A stretch of 64,000 bases of DNA from positions 401,656-465,655 of the forward strand of contig CAXAMN010014002.1 in NCBI GenBank assembly GCA_963970005.1, given 5' to 3'. Positions 1 through 11,140 of the stretch are shown here, one piece after another. A model generated the notes under the pieces. That model had not been told where the DNA came from, did no database searches, and worked only from the letters and a program-made list of their open reading frames with translations. A program made the position numbers and the translations under genes. Source of the DNA: Durusdinium trenchii (Eukaryota; Sar; Dinophyceae; Suessiales; Symbiodiniaceae). Position 1 is the first letter of the stretch. Each line of letters starts with the position of its first letter.

Positions 1-912
1 AAATTCCAGTACTTGGTTCCAAATTCAACGCATGAATATGTATGTGGGCCTTTGTGGGGGTGGCAGGAAATGAGGCCGATTCATTGGTGACCAGGGGCCC
101 CGCGACATGTATCCAAATGGATCTGGATGTATCGAGCCTTCCTGCGAGGTGGCGGAATGAGGCCGATATATCCAGATACATTGTGAAGGGGTGCCGGAGG
201 ATGTATCCAAATGTATCTGGATGTACCGGGCCTTCCTGGAAGGTCGCGGAAATGAGGCCGATACGTCCAGATACATTCAAATACATGGTGATCCGGGCCT
301 GAAGAAAGTCACACTGAAAACTGATTGTCAGATCAAGTCAATGTTTTTTATATTTACGAATATTTACGAAAAAAAGAGCGTCCTGAGGCCGCTTGCCTGT
401 ACAAAGCAGAGTGTCCCTGGGGCCGCTTCACAAGCAAAATGCGTGCCAAACACTTGTTCGAATGCTTGTGTCAACAAAAAATTGAACGTTTATGATTGAA
501 ATCAGCCAGAAAGAAATACAAAATAATGGGAATTAGCCAAACACAAGTAGAAGATATGTTGAAAATTGTTGGTTTATATCCGAACAAAGAAAATGAATTT
601 AGATTAGCTAACAATTGACCAAGAAATCATTTGAAATAGCTAGAAATAGGTAGAAAGCACCTAGAAACGCAAAACATAGAAAAGAGTAGGAATAAGTAGG
701 ATGAATCTGCTTTCCGACAGGGCTTTGGACTTTCGACATCAAATGTGTGCATGGCAGGAAAACAGTCCCTGCAATCGGCTGATGAGAACTGATCTTAGTG
801 TAGATCCTTGACAATAAGCCCCCATATGAAAAGGATTTCCAATTCAAATGGTGTGTTTCTGTTCCAAAGTCTACATTACTGGAGGCCTGATAGCAGGCAC
901 CCAGTCTCCTAG
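1..912. repeat. Gene-free stretch with an imperfect ~94-bp tandem repeat
   Basis: Between about 42 and 300 a unit containing 'atgtatccaaatg', 'ccttcctg' and 'aatgaggccgat' recurs with a period near 94 bp (for example 107 and 201). Within each unit 'atccagatacat' and 'atgtatctggat' face each other, so single strands could fold. The rest up to 912 is AT-rich and no coding frame stands out. Confidence 0.6.
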
Positions 913-1071
913 GCTCGCTCGGTGATCCTCGGTTTGATGCTGGCAGCCATCGTGCAGGGCCTCGCACGTGCCCGTGTCCTCAGCCTTTTTGGTGGGTGGA
1001 ATGCACGCTCAAAGAAAAGGGACCCATTCGCAGTCGAAGGCTATAACTTGGGTTTGTCCTACTACCTGTAA
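913..1071 (+). CDS. Possible exon of an unknown, partly hydrophobic protein
   Basis: A pyrimidine-rich run ending in 'cctag' is followed by a 52-codon open frame that stops at TAA 1069-1071. The frame has good codon character: a hydrophobic stretch (VILGLMLAAIVQGL) and then a basic/aromatic part (LFGGWNARSKKRDPF). AG followed by G fits the acceptor rule seen in the ABC and PPR genes of this window. There is no ATG near the start, so if real it is an internal or terminal exon; a GT after codon 40 could be a donor. I do not recognise the family and no neighbouring exon was found. Confidence 0.3.
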   Translation, partial: ARSVILGLMLAAIVQGLARARVLSLFGGWNARSKKRDPFAVEGYNLGLSYYL

Positions 1072-1960
1072 CAGTCGGTAAACAATTTTCAATAATAACC
1101 AGCATTGGGGCATCCTATCTGCGAGCCATGTAGAGAAGAGGACATCTTCTGACACGATGCTGAAGAAGCTTGTGGAAGATGGCGGTGCCCAGAGTTCATG
1201 TGCAGGATGTTCACATGATAGTTGACCCAGACCTGTGGAACTGGAATAGTTGCATACAATATACCTTTACTCAATTTGTAACCCAAATTTCGGTAACTTT
1301 CCATGGATGGTCTGGGATTTTACTTCTATGAAGCGCTCATAGGTCTAAAGTGCTCACCCTACGCCAAATGGTCAAACATGCCCCTGCTTGACAAATATAC
1401 TCACCTTCTCTCACTACATGTCATAGTGTTCATCTTATGTTCAGCAGGGCGTCCTACCTTAACAAAATAATGTACATACTAATGTACATATTACATTAAA
1501 GAACAATAATAATAAAGGTTAAGGATCGGGTCTATCCTATTACCACGAACAATGGATGACGATGGTTGGGCCAAGTATGTCATTTTTTGTACCCCTACTA
1601 GTACATTGGGGTTCGCCCCGAGTCAACGTAACTATTCCTTTCAAGGAGTGTCTGGGGCATGCAAAACCCTAGAAGTCCAGTTCGACTATTCTTGGCACCA
1701 CCATGGTCAATTAAATCTCTCGGGTCACCATAGTCTTGAACTTCCAGGAATAATGGGGCACATGATTCAAACCCTGCGGGTCCCTTGGCCCGCGCTATTG
1801 AATCACATCATGTCCCCGGAGAAAAACACACACGCGCCGTGAACAAGAACACACCAACGCACAGGTCGTGGGCGATGGCATCAAGAAGGCTCTCGTTGGG
1901 AGGGCCTGTCGTCCGGTGGAACGGTTGGCCCATCAAGAAGTATTCTTATGAGTATGCCAA
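1072..1960. other. Gene-free stretch
   Basis: I see no supportable gene here. Short open frames lack codon bias or recognisable motifs. Confidence 0.5.
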
Positions 1961-2053
1961 TCCCTAGGGCTCCAAGTACCTCCTCAGAAGGTGTTTGGAC
2001 CCCCCCAAACCCACCCCAAACACCTTCTCAAAAGGTACCTGGAGCCCTAGGGA
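1961..2053. repeat. Hairpin (palindromic) element, ~93 bp
   Basis: Left arm 1961-1999 ('tccctagggctccaagtacc...') and right arm 2015-2053 ('...ggtacctggagccctaggga') are near-perfect reverse complements across a short C-rich loop. A related arm, 'ccaagtaccttctcagaagg', occurs at 11771-11792. This looks like a short non-autonomous palindromic element. Confidence 0.75.
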
Positions 2054-2140
2054 ATGACATGTATTCTTAATTAAAGGGCTTACGCCAAACAGCAGGCCAG
2101 CAGAGGGTTGAGTGGCAGGCGGCAGGGACAAACAGGTGAG

Positions 2141-2345
2141 ATTTGTTTGCTTGTTTGTTGGTTTGTTGGTTTGTTGGTTGGTTGGTTTGGTTTGGTTTGG
2201 TTTGGTTTGGTGGTTGGTTGGTTGGCTGGTTGGTTGGTTGGTTGGTTGGTTGCTTGGTTGTTTGGTTGCTCGTTTGCTTGGTTGGTTGTTTGTTGTGGCG
2301 GTGTTTGGTTGTTATTGTTGTGTTTTTGTTGCTGCTGGGTTGTAG
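2141..2345. repeat. TTGG/TTTGG microsatellite
   Basis: Simple repeat of TTGG, TTTG and TGG units. The long Cys/Trp/Leu/Val frames on + and the Gln/Asn/Pro/Thr frame on - across it are by-products of the repeat. Confidence 0.9.
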
Positions 2346-3412
2346 CTGTTGTTGTGGTTGTAGTTATGGTGGCTGTTCTCTTTACCAGAAGCCAAATCCG
2401 CAAGGCAACTTGGGCAGCATGTCCCGCGGGGCCATCTTGAAGGAAGGGGCGCCCTTACGAACATGTGTTCTTAAGTAGGCGTTCATTTCTATGTTTGTTG
2501 GCTGTGTTGTCGTGGACAAGGGTATTGAAGTATGATGATGTCAGCAATATTGAATTAGAATATCCTGAAGTATATCAATGGCATCAATGCCAGGGTGTCC
2601 AAATGCTCTGAAGGCTTGGAACTTTTCGGCACAAACAGGTACCACGGTTTTCCCTGTGGATGGTAGGAGGTTCTTGCACGGAACTGCCAGAGTCCAGTGG
2701 TTGGAGGGTCTTCCAGAGTTCGTGGGTCGAACCTTGTTGCCCCTGATCAAACTGATTTGAATTCATTGCAAGCTACCTGTGTTCATAGAGCGTGGACCAA
2801 CCAGTTCTACAAGAGTGTGTTCATCATGACTGGACTGTCCACAAGTAGATTGACACAAACCCCAAACATTCAGCAATCAGTGCAAGAATCCTGCTGGATG
2901 ACGAGTAGCAACAGGGCACCTGTATGAGTTCGGAATAACCAGATGAGTCTTGTTCCCTCAAGTGTATAAACAAACGGGGGAAACCCCGGAGAACCTCCTT
3001 CAAACTTGATGGTTGGATCTGAACCGCTCTGATTCACTACATGTTACGAAGCGCAGGAGAGATTGCACTAGATCATGAGGTTTGGGAGGAACATAGTTCC
3101 TGGCCCCACCAAAGTAGGGGTCACCAGAAAAGAAATTGGCCACCCACCTTTACAATTGACCAAGTCCAAAACCACAGACTATTGCAAGAATCTGTAGATT
3201 GCATTTTTGTTGACTCCAGGATGATCCAAAACCCACCAGTAGCTGCTACCCTCCCAAAAGCACGCCTACTCCAGTGCCAGACTTGGCAGCCACCTACTCT
3301 GTTCGCCTGCACCATATGGCGCCTCCGGTAGCCGGACCGTCGCTCTCGCTCGGTCCGGCTGCCTGCTCGCTCGCTCGTAGCCTCGTGCCTGCTCGTCGCA
3401 GCGACGTGCCAG
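2346..3412. other. Gene-free stretch
   Basis: No supportable coding or RNA feature was seen between the microsatellite and the exon candidate at 3413. Confidence 0.5.
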
Positions 3413-3485
3413 GCAATGAAGGATCAGCAGAACACAGAGATGCGAATCGCCATGTTTGAACATCTTCTCTCACAGGACCAGGCCG
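3413..3485 (+). CDS. Possible ABC-exporter membrane-domain exon
   Basis: After 'cgtgccag' an open frame reads through EMRIAMFEHLLSQD. This resembles the segment of ABC exporters in which an Arg-rich coupling helix leads to 'LF.HLL.QD' just before the conserved FFD motif. The exon begins at G after AG, and a GT at 3486 could be the donor. It lies 23 kb upstream of the clear ABC exons and on the same strand, with two PPR genes in between. It may be an early exon of that gene, a fragment, or a chance match. Only about 14 residues support the family call. Confidence 0.3.
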
Positions 3486-6400
3486 GTGTGGACATACCGG
3501 ACGGCCGGTGTCGAAAGCCGGTGTGTGTAAAAACACGGCCTGGGGGGGTGAAGACATGAAGACCAAAGCCGGTTTGGAAGAAGTCCAGTTTACTGTGTTG
3601 TTCAAGCATTGTTTGGAACCACAGCCGGTTTAATGTATGGATATGAAACCAGGGCTGGTGATAGTTAGTGTAGGAAAAGGAACTACGTCGGGGGTGATGT
3701 TGACAACATCTTCACTTCTAGGTGGAAGTGACTAAAATGGTAAATCAATCCGAGATCTTTTTGAATTTGATATCAGGAGAACACACATATATCATATATA
3801 TATATATATGAATCTACCTATATATATACACATAATCTACACTTGATCAGAAAGCATCAGACAAACCTGAGAAGATGCCCCTACTTCAACCCAGTCACTG
3901 TCGCTGTCCCAGTCACTGTGTAAGACAAAGAATGCTGAGTCCGGCAGTGAACTCCACCCAGTCTCCAGCGGACTCCGTCGTGGGACATCCGACTCCTCAG
4001 GCTCTCTACGACACGCTGCGGCAGAGGGACTTGGTGCAGAAGGTGGAGCTCCGTGCCATGAGCGAGGCTAGCGGCTTGCAGCCGCCTGCCATGGGCGGTG
4101 GCTCAACGGGTGGTTGGAGCGAGTTGTGGATGGGTGAACTGCGGGCGGATGGCTATTTCTGGTTGATAAAGATTAAGACGCGGCCCACGGCCGATGTTAA
4201 GATAGGCCAATGATTGAGATAAAACCACAATAGTCATATTAATGTTAAAACAATAAACAAGCTGCAGGGCCTAGTGGTTGCCGACATGGAGTGCTTATAA
4301 CTTATAAAAAAGGGACAGCTTTTTGGTTGGTCTCGGCGTACTGGGGATGGGTGGTTTCTCGAGGAAAACGACGGGAACATGTCGACAGATGGTTCAAATC
4401 CAGTGAGACCCGTCCACATCAGACCCATCCATGTGTTGCGTGGCATGATGAGGAGAGTCTGATCCTGTTTTCATGGTTTCCACCTTTGTTTGCTGCCAAA
4501 TCACAGTTTTTTGTGTTTTTTTAATGATATGGTTTTAGACCTCGAGTGGTGCGAAAAGATCTCAAGATCACCAATGTTTCCAAATGTTTCACGGTCCCAA
4601 ACTCACTACGGCTTACGGATGGTGGCAAGGATGCGTACAAAACGACCATTTTTGGTTCAGGATGCGGATGAGTCCTCTTTGAACAGCAACTTTGCGAATC
4701 CAATACACCCCCATGAGACTAATGACAAATTAATATAAAAAACATTGCATAATACACCCCCATGGGACTAAGGGGCCTAACCTTTCAGCTCCTTAGATCG
4801 TCCATCTCCCGTCTCATTCGGTCGTGAAGCCGCTTCGGCCTTCCGCGTGCGCCCCCTCGTGAAGCCCATCGTGGGAAGGTCACGGAGTGGGTGTGGCAAA
4901 TGGCCGCGGACACCGTCACCGGGCGTCGACGGACGGATGGAAGTCACGGAAGGTCGAGAGAAGGAGGACGATGGTGAGATCGCGTTTGGGAGGGATGGGA
5001 TGTGTGTTTTTTTGTTTTCTTGTTTGAAGGGTGGGATGTTTTGGTGGTGATGTTTTGATGGTTTACGGCGGTCGATTTGGGAGATCGGAAAGGGTGGAAC
5101 ACATGTGATTGAGACCTGTAGTGGTCGGGTGTGAGATGGTGTGATACAGTGTTTTGACATTTTGGAACGAAGAACTCTCAGAAGTGCAGACGACAAAGGC
5201 TGGCATGAGACTACCAAACCCTTCAATTACATTGGGTTCAACCAGGATTGCCACCATTAGGCCGTGGTAGGTAGTCCTGGTCGTGCTTGTCAAACTGGGA
5301 TCCAAGATGTCCAAGCACGTGGCCGCAATGGTGGGTGAACGGAAGTATATGATGATGCCACTGGAAGATTGAAAGGTGTAGTCAGCCAAGAAAACACTCT
5401 TTTTGATGGCAAACATATTGAACAAGAACATAGAATTGCAACTCGACTGATCACATCTGTTTGCAAAGTACCACTTCGTCCATACGTCACATCTGGACCG
5501 CTGTCCAAGGTAAAGCTTGCCACTCAGTTAGTCTTCCTTTTTGCCATTTCGCCACTGATGACGTGCCGTGGACGCGGATCCGAAAAGCGGTGGGCGGAGG
5601 GAGGAAGATGGTTTTCTGTAGAGCTGAGGGATCAAAGTGACGCAACGAGCACCCACCATCAACCACACAGGATCTGGTGAATCACCTGGTTTTGCTTCAT
5701 GTAATTATGTAATTGTGTTATTTTCCCGATGGTTAAGCGCCCCCCTGTGGAGTGTTTGTCGTTTTCGTTCTTCCAGGTTGGGAGCAGCAAATCCAAGATC
5801 ACCACCGGTCTCGACGTCGACCGGAGGGAGTGGCAAGCTTCCGATGGTGTCCGTTTTGGACCCATCAGGTTGTGTAGATTGATCAAACTCAGACCAAACG
5901 AATAGGACTGCGGGTCTTACGTGGATGGGTCATGGGGTAGTTGTATGATGTTGTATTTGTAACTATTCCAGACATGGCATGGATTTTGAGCGACCAAAAG
6001 AAACACGTCGGACACCGCGTATCGCCGCGGGGTTGGGTTCTGGACCGACCATCGATGATGGAACCTGTGGAATCGATTTTGGACCAACTGGACTAAGCTA
6101 CACTCATTGGTTTCAGGGGCCCAAAGGACTCAAACAACCCCAATCAGTAAGACATGGTTTGACATCGAAGGAAGGCTATTTTGTTCATTTGTCGGAGGAG
6201 TCACGAAGTTTTCACTCGTTCAAAGCCTCCGGACCTTTCTTTGGGGTGAAGTATGTCACTGGGGGATGGCTTTTCCAAAAAACAAGATCGCAGCGATTGA
6301 ACATGGACTCTGGCGGATGACGACGCGATTGTTTGAAAGAAAAGGCATCGAACAGAAGGCAAACCTACCCGGGGCAGTACGTGGATCACCTGCAGGGTCG

Positions 6401-8133
6401 GGGACACCGCACGAAGTATGACCAGATGGAATGGGAATGGTTAGCCATTCCCAGACACGACCCATGAGACTGTCATATATGCCGCCCCTTTGACCATGGA
6501 AACCCCAACTGATCGATAAATATGCCATACATGGAGTGTTTGGGATTAGTTTTTGAAGGGAAACGGCCCTGGAGTCAGCAAAGGTTGGCCTACACCGTGC
6601 TGTTGCCCCTGATGGAGCAAACCATCCGGAGGTGCCCTAAACAAGCAGCTTGCATAGGGCATTCCGAACTGCAGTTGGGACAGGGAACTTTGGTGGGAGG
6701 TCAAAGCTTGATATGTGCTGCCAGCCTCCACATGTACTGCTTTGACCTCAAATGCTGAGTGCCCCCCACTGGCCCTGGCCACCCCCGAAACAGATCCACT
6801 TCGCAAGTGTTCGTGCATTCTTTGGGTCCAGGTCGGCCAGAGAGGGTTGGAGGAGCCACGGCGTTTCCCAAGAAGTACCTGGATCAGTCACATTAAGTCA
6901 CAGGGTCTTCTTCCTTGGAAGCCTTGGGCCCACGGATGAACCGACGGAGTCCCTTCGGTGAAGCTGAACGGGCGATGGGAACGGGGAGATCGGATTCGCG
7001 GCGCGTCCCGCGACCACTCGAACTGGTCAACAATAGGGCGTATGTACATGATGTCACAGGTCAAAGAAAAAACAGTGAGAGGCAACTAGGTAGGTAAAGG
7101 AGAGGAGCTATTTCAAAGACCCGATCCCAACCTGTCCTGAGGTACGTATATTATATAATAGTTAGCCATGTTAGCTATGAAACTGACTGACAGCTCATCA
7201 ATGATGTGCAGATATGCTTTCGATCTTACTAGAAAGTCGGGCTCGGAGAATCTAGTATACGTAGCGAAAACCAGGTAGACCTTTTGAATCTATGTGCCTT
7301 CCGGCACTACAGCTAAATTGCATATGTTCAATAATCTTTTTTTTGCGATTCTACCAGCCGGAAATAGCTCACCTGGAAAGAAGGTCGACTCGGAATTTAT
7401 TTCAGGAAGCTTCTCTCCTCTACAAAGGAGAGCGGCGGCTGTTTCTCGGAACCTGAGAGACTCGAAGCTACAACAAATCCATCAGTTAAGTGTTCTTTGG
7501 CCACCAAACGCTCTACAAAGTGTCCGTTTTCAGCCTTGGAGTTAGATGCTGTAGTACTTGACAAGTGAAACAGTTTTTCACAAGGCTTTGCTGATAGAAC
7601 CAGAGTTTGGAGTAGTTCGGGCCCAATTCGTGAGAAGCCAGGGTTGGTGGGACAATCCAGGCAACCTTTTTTTTGGTGGATGAGCATTGATTCGTATGCT
7701 TGATCAGTTGGTCACCTTTAGTCTTTGCACACACACCCGCCCGTCTCCATTTGAGGCCCAAGGAAGTGGTGCTGAACACGTGTTCACTGTACTCCGCCGT
7801 CGCCAGAGCGGTTTTTTCAGTTGGTCAGTCACCAGAATTGGAGGACACGGTGCCCGAGTTTTGTCTCTTCCTAGTCTGGAGGACACCCTCCAATGAGGCG
7901 AGGAAGGATAGAGTTCAAGAAGGTGAAGCCTCTCATGGAAGATGAAGAGATTGCGCAGCCAGCAGCTGGCGACCTGAATGTTCTGCAAGATGTTTCCGCT
8001 TTTGTGATGGTTTAGGGTTTAGGGTGTTTCTTTCTTTACCAGATTTGCACCTTGCAGGGAAGCTAAATAAATATAGAGGGAGATGTGCCAAGGACCACCA
8101 TACCAAGCCCATGGGGCCAGGGCTTCTCCCTAA
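3486..8133. other. Gene-free stretch with scattered repeats
   Basis: This holds an AT microsatellite near 3787-3815, a copy of repeat family C (6364-6435), a half copy of palindrome family A (6521-6545) and two telomere-like TTTAGGG units near 8009-8024. A GC-rich block around 3950-4110 reads 'ALYDTLRQRDLVQKVELRAM' in one frame and could be an exon, but nothing confirms it. Confidence 0.5.
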
Positions 8134-8169
8134 AAGACACAACCACAGGCAGGGAACCTGATTGAAGTC

Positions 8170-10143
8170 TTGTGTTCTGGATGTTTGAGATCCTTGGAAC
8201 CTCCAATTTGTGAGGCTAGCTTACTGACAGAAGTGCGATCTGTCAAGTTGCCAAAGATCTTTGGACAGCAGCGGAGATGGAAGGAGCCAGAAGATCAGGT
8301 TGCCAAGAAAGATCAGTGGAAATCCCCAAAGTTGCCAAGGAAGTTGCAAAGGCGGAGATGGAAGGTGTCAGATTACACTTTTGGGATTTCCTCATGTGCC
8401 GCGGCGGAACACTGGCAACAGGCGTTGAAGCTTTTTGAGTCCATGACCCGGGCCCGGGTGCTGCCCAAGATCGTTTGCTACAATGCCACCATCACTGCCT
8501 GCGCCAAGGGCAGGCAGTGGCAGCACGCTTGGCACGTGTTTGCTGCGATGGCCCGAGCGCAGGTGCAGCCAAATGTCATCAGCTACAACGCCGTGATTGG
8601 TTCCTGTCAGAAGGCAGGTCACTGGCAAGAAGCCTTCAGGATCTTCGAGGCGATGCCCCGAGAGCTACAGTGCTCACCAGACGTCCTAAGCTACAGTGCT
8701 GTCATCAGTGCCTGTGAGAAAGCTGGCCACTGGCAACATGCATTGACCCTCTTTGAGGACATGCTCAGGACCACGCTTCAGCCAGATATGCTTTCGTATA
8801 CTGCGGCTATCACTGCCTGCGGGAAGGGCCGGCATTGGCTGAAATCATTGGAGTTGTTTGAAGCCATGGCTAAAGCCAAAGTTCAAGCGGATCTCATTTG
8901 CCACACTGCTGCCATCAGTGCCTGTGACAAGGCAGCACAATGGCAACAAGCGTTGATGTTGTTTGAAGCTGTTGCTAAATCCAAGTTCCAGGCAAATGCC
9001 CACAGCTACAGTGCTGTCATCAGTGCCTGTGCAAAGGGGAGTCAATGGAAACAAGCATTGATGGTATTTCAAGCGATGCCTTGGGTAGGTATTCTTCCAG
9101 ATGCCATTAGCTACAATGCCATCATCACATCCTGTGAGAAAGGCATGCAATGGCAGCAAGCGTTGGTGTTGTTTGCGGCAATGTTCAAAGAAAAGGTGCA
9201 GCCAAATGTCATCAGCTACAATGCCATGATCAGTTCCTTCGAGAAGGCGGGTCAATGGCAACGAGCGTTGAGGTTCTTTGAGGCCATGCCGGCCAGTCGA
9301 CCACGGCCAGATGTCGTGAGTTACAGTGCTGCTATAAGTGCCTGTGAGAAGGGCGCAAAATGGCAGCAAGCCTGGGCAGTATTTGAGGGCATCTCTAAGG
9401 CCATGCTTTTGCCAAATATCATAAGCTACAACGCCACTCTCAGTGCTTGTGAGAAGTGTGCGCAGTGGCAGCAAGCGCTGAGCTTGTTTGAGGCCATGCC
9501 CAAAGCAAAAGCTTTGTCAGATGTCATTACCTACAATGCAGCCATCAGTGCCTATGAGAAGGGCTGGCAATGGCCGCAAGCCTTGAAGTTGCTTGAGGCC
9601 ATGCCCAAAGCTACCATTGAGCCAGATGTCATTGGCTACACTTCTGCTATCAGTGCCTGTGAGAAGGGCGGGCACTGGCAGCAGGCATTGCTGGTGTTTC
9701 ATGCCATGTCAACATTAGATGTGCAGCCCAATGTCATTAGCTACAGTGCCACCATAAGCTCCTGCGAAAAAGGCGGGCAATGGCAACAAGCATTGGTTTT
9801 GCTGGAGGCTATGCCGAAGGAAAGTCTTCAACCAGATGTGATCAGCTACAATGCTGCCATGACCGCGTGTGAGGGAAGCAGTCAGTGGGAAGTTGCAATG
9901 CTTTTGTTGGATGACATGCCGAAAGCTAAGGTTCAGCCAGATGTGATTAGCTTTAATACGATTCTTTCTGCCTTGGAGAAAGACGGACCATGGCAATATG
10001 CTTTGTGGTTGTTTGACGCCATGCTGAAAGCAGGAGTACAGCCAAACCTGATTAGCTACAGTGCAGCCATCAGTACCTGTGAGAAGGCAATGGCAGCAAA
10101 CCTCACAGTTCTTGAGAATTTTATTCCAGCCAACTGGAATTAG
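8170..10143 (+). CDS. P-type pentatricopeptide repeat protein (large exon)
   Basis: The frame is open from about 8134 and encodes 16 full ~35-residue PPR motifs plus a partial 17th, of the form V-I-S-Y-N-A-A-I-S-A-C-E-K...Q-W-Q-Q-A-L...E-A-M...Q-P-D. P-type PPR proteins bind single-stranded RNA, usually in plastids or mitochondria, and act in RNA stability, splicing or translation. No DYW or E domain is seen. The frame has no ATG before the repeats begin (the listed start is a TTG), so the true start lies in an unseen upstream exon; the first repeat joins a basic leader that contains a duplicated 'gcggagatggaagg'. The last repeat breaks after 'CEK': five bases (GGCGG) expected from the other repeats are missing near 10087, and the frame ends in an unrelated tail at 10143. 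Confidence 0.93.
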   Translation: MCSGCLRSLEPPICEASLLTEVRSVKLPKIFGQQRRWKEPEDQVAKKDQWKSPKLPRKLQRRRWKVSDYTFGISSCAAAEHWQQALKLFESMTRARVLPKIVCYNATITACAKGRQWQHAWHVFAAMARAQVQPNVISYNAVIGSCQKAGHWQEAFRIFEAMPRELQCSPDVLSYSAVISACEKAGHWQHALTLFEDMLRTTLQPDMLSYTAAITACGKGRHWLKSLELFEAMAKAKVQADLICHTAAISACDKAAQWQQALMLFEAVAKSKFQANAHSYSAVISACAKGSQWKQALMVFQAMPWVGILPDAISYNAIITSCEKGMQWQQALVLFAAMFKEKVQPNVISYNAMISSFEKAGQWQRALRFFEAMPASRPRPDVVSYSAAISACEKGAKWQQAWAVFEGISKAMLLPNIISYNATLSACEKCAQWQQALSLFEAMPKAKALSDVITYNAAISAYEKGWQWPQALKLLEAMPKATIEPDVIGYTSAISACEKGGHWQQALLVFHAMSTLDVQPNVISYSATISSCEKGGQWQQALVLLEAMPKESLQPDVISYNAAMTACEGSSQWEVAMLLLDDMPKAKVQPDVISFNTILSALEKDGPWQYALWLFDAMLKAGVQPNLISYSAAISTCEKAMAANLTVLENFIPANWN

Positions 10144-10288
10144 AACACCCGATGTTTCAACGGGTCAACCACCTGCGACTTTTAGGTCAGCAAAAGCCTC
10201 CAGAGGAGACCTGTTGGAAGGTGCTGGTAGTTTTTGCATCCATTTTGTGCATCAACATCCAGCAGTCACATGTCAGGGTGGTGTTTAG
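10061..10288 (+). other. Alternative-frame continuation of the PPR 3' end
   Basis: If the five missing bases in the last repeat are allowed for, the reading frame continues through QWQQTSQFL and stays open to TAG at 10288, running into the palindromic element at 10256. This could be the ancestral C-terminal frame of the PPR gene. It has no independent support. Confidence 0.3.
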
Positions 10289-10364
10289 TCCCATCCAGTG
10301 AGTGGTTGTGACAGGAGCACCCCTAACCTCCATGGATGGCACCCCGTCTTGTGACTGCTGGATG
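10256..10364. mobile_element. Short inverted-repeat element, family B copy 1 (109 bp)
   Basis: A perfect 15-bp terminal inverted repeat, catccagcagtcaca at 10256-10270 and its complement at 10350-10364, encloses a ~79-bp core containing 'gtggtgtttagtccc' and 'gcacccctaacctcc'. A second copy with the same core is at 14677-14769. The size, structure and lack of coding capacity suggest a MITE-like element. Confidence 0.85.
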
Positions 10365-11049
10365 TCTTTCCTTTTCAGAGTGTTTTTCCTCTTAGTCTCA
10401 CGCCACAAGCGGAACATACACACGGCGACCAAGAAGGCCTCGCCATCCAGGTGTTTTCCGTCGACGAATGACGGGCTCCAGCTGTCGGGTCATGTCGACC
10501 AAAGGGCCCTGAATGCGGAGGATCTATGAGGATCTTATGAGATAGTGATTTTCATGGAATACAGAACCGTCAGTACTCCATAGAGTGGAAAATACCGAAT
10601 TCCTCCCGACAAGGCCCCTACTTTTGAACATGTGTTGACTGTTTTTCCTGCAGATATCTGCAGGAGTAGTTCAAGATCTCTTCCATGAACCTCTTCATTT
10701 CATGGGAACTATGTTTTAAACGTTGAGCCTCTATGACCCCTTGAAATTGACCGTTGTTACTGCGTGGTAGCTGAAAAAAGAACAGCCGAGCGTGCACAAG
10801 CATGCCCAATTTCGAGCTGACCAAGCATTGAGCCATTTTCGGAGGGCCCCGTCTGTTCGCAGAAAGAGCACACGCCAACAAAACACGCACTTCATAGCAC
10901 TGAATCAACCATTTCGAAGGATTGTTCCTTGATTTGCACGTGGCAAGCTTCGACGCTTCCGTTTTGCACGTGGTTCTCCAAGAAGTCTAAACAGCGCCCC
11001 TGTGATCTTCCAGGACCCCAAGTTAGGGATCCGGAGTTGTAATTGGAAT

Positions 11050-11140
11050 CCTACCCAGGAAGTACGTGGATAACCTGCAAAACCTGTTTTGGAGATTGGT
11101 GGCACCCCACTAAATATGACCTGAACAGTTTGGCGAACCT
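11050..11140. repeat. Dispersed repeat family C, best copy
   Basis: The copy starts 'cctacccaggaagtacgtgg' and continues through 'ttggagattggtggcacccc' to 'gaacagtttgg'. Related copies in the same orientation lie near 6364-6435, 21791-21890, 45660-45735 and 48051-48120. Confidence 0.7.

Noticed and set aside
2080-2478. Several frames of 77-111 codons on both strands
   Set aside because: Encoded by the TTGG microsatellite; low-complexity only.
8009-8024. Telomere-like TTTAGGG repeats
   Set aside because: Only two units; too short to indicate a telomere or fusion point.
8845-9474. Long minus-strand frames opposite the PPR repeats (also 17683-18420)
   Set aside because: They repeat with the 105-bp PPR period and are shadows of the plus-strand gene.
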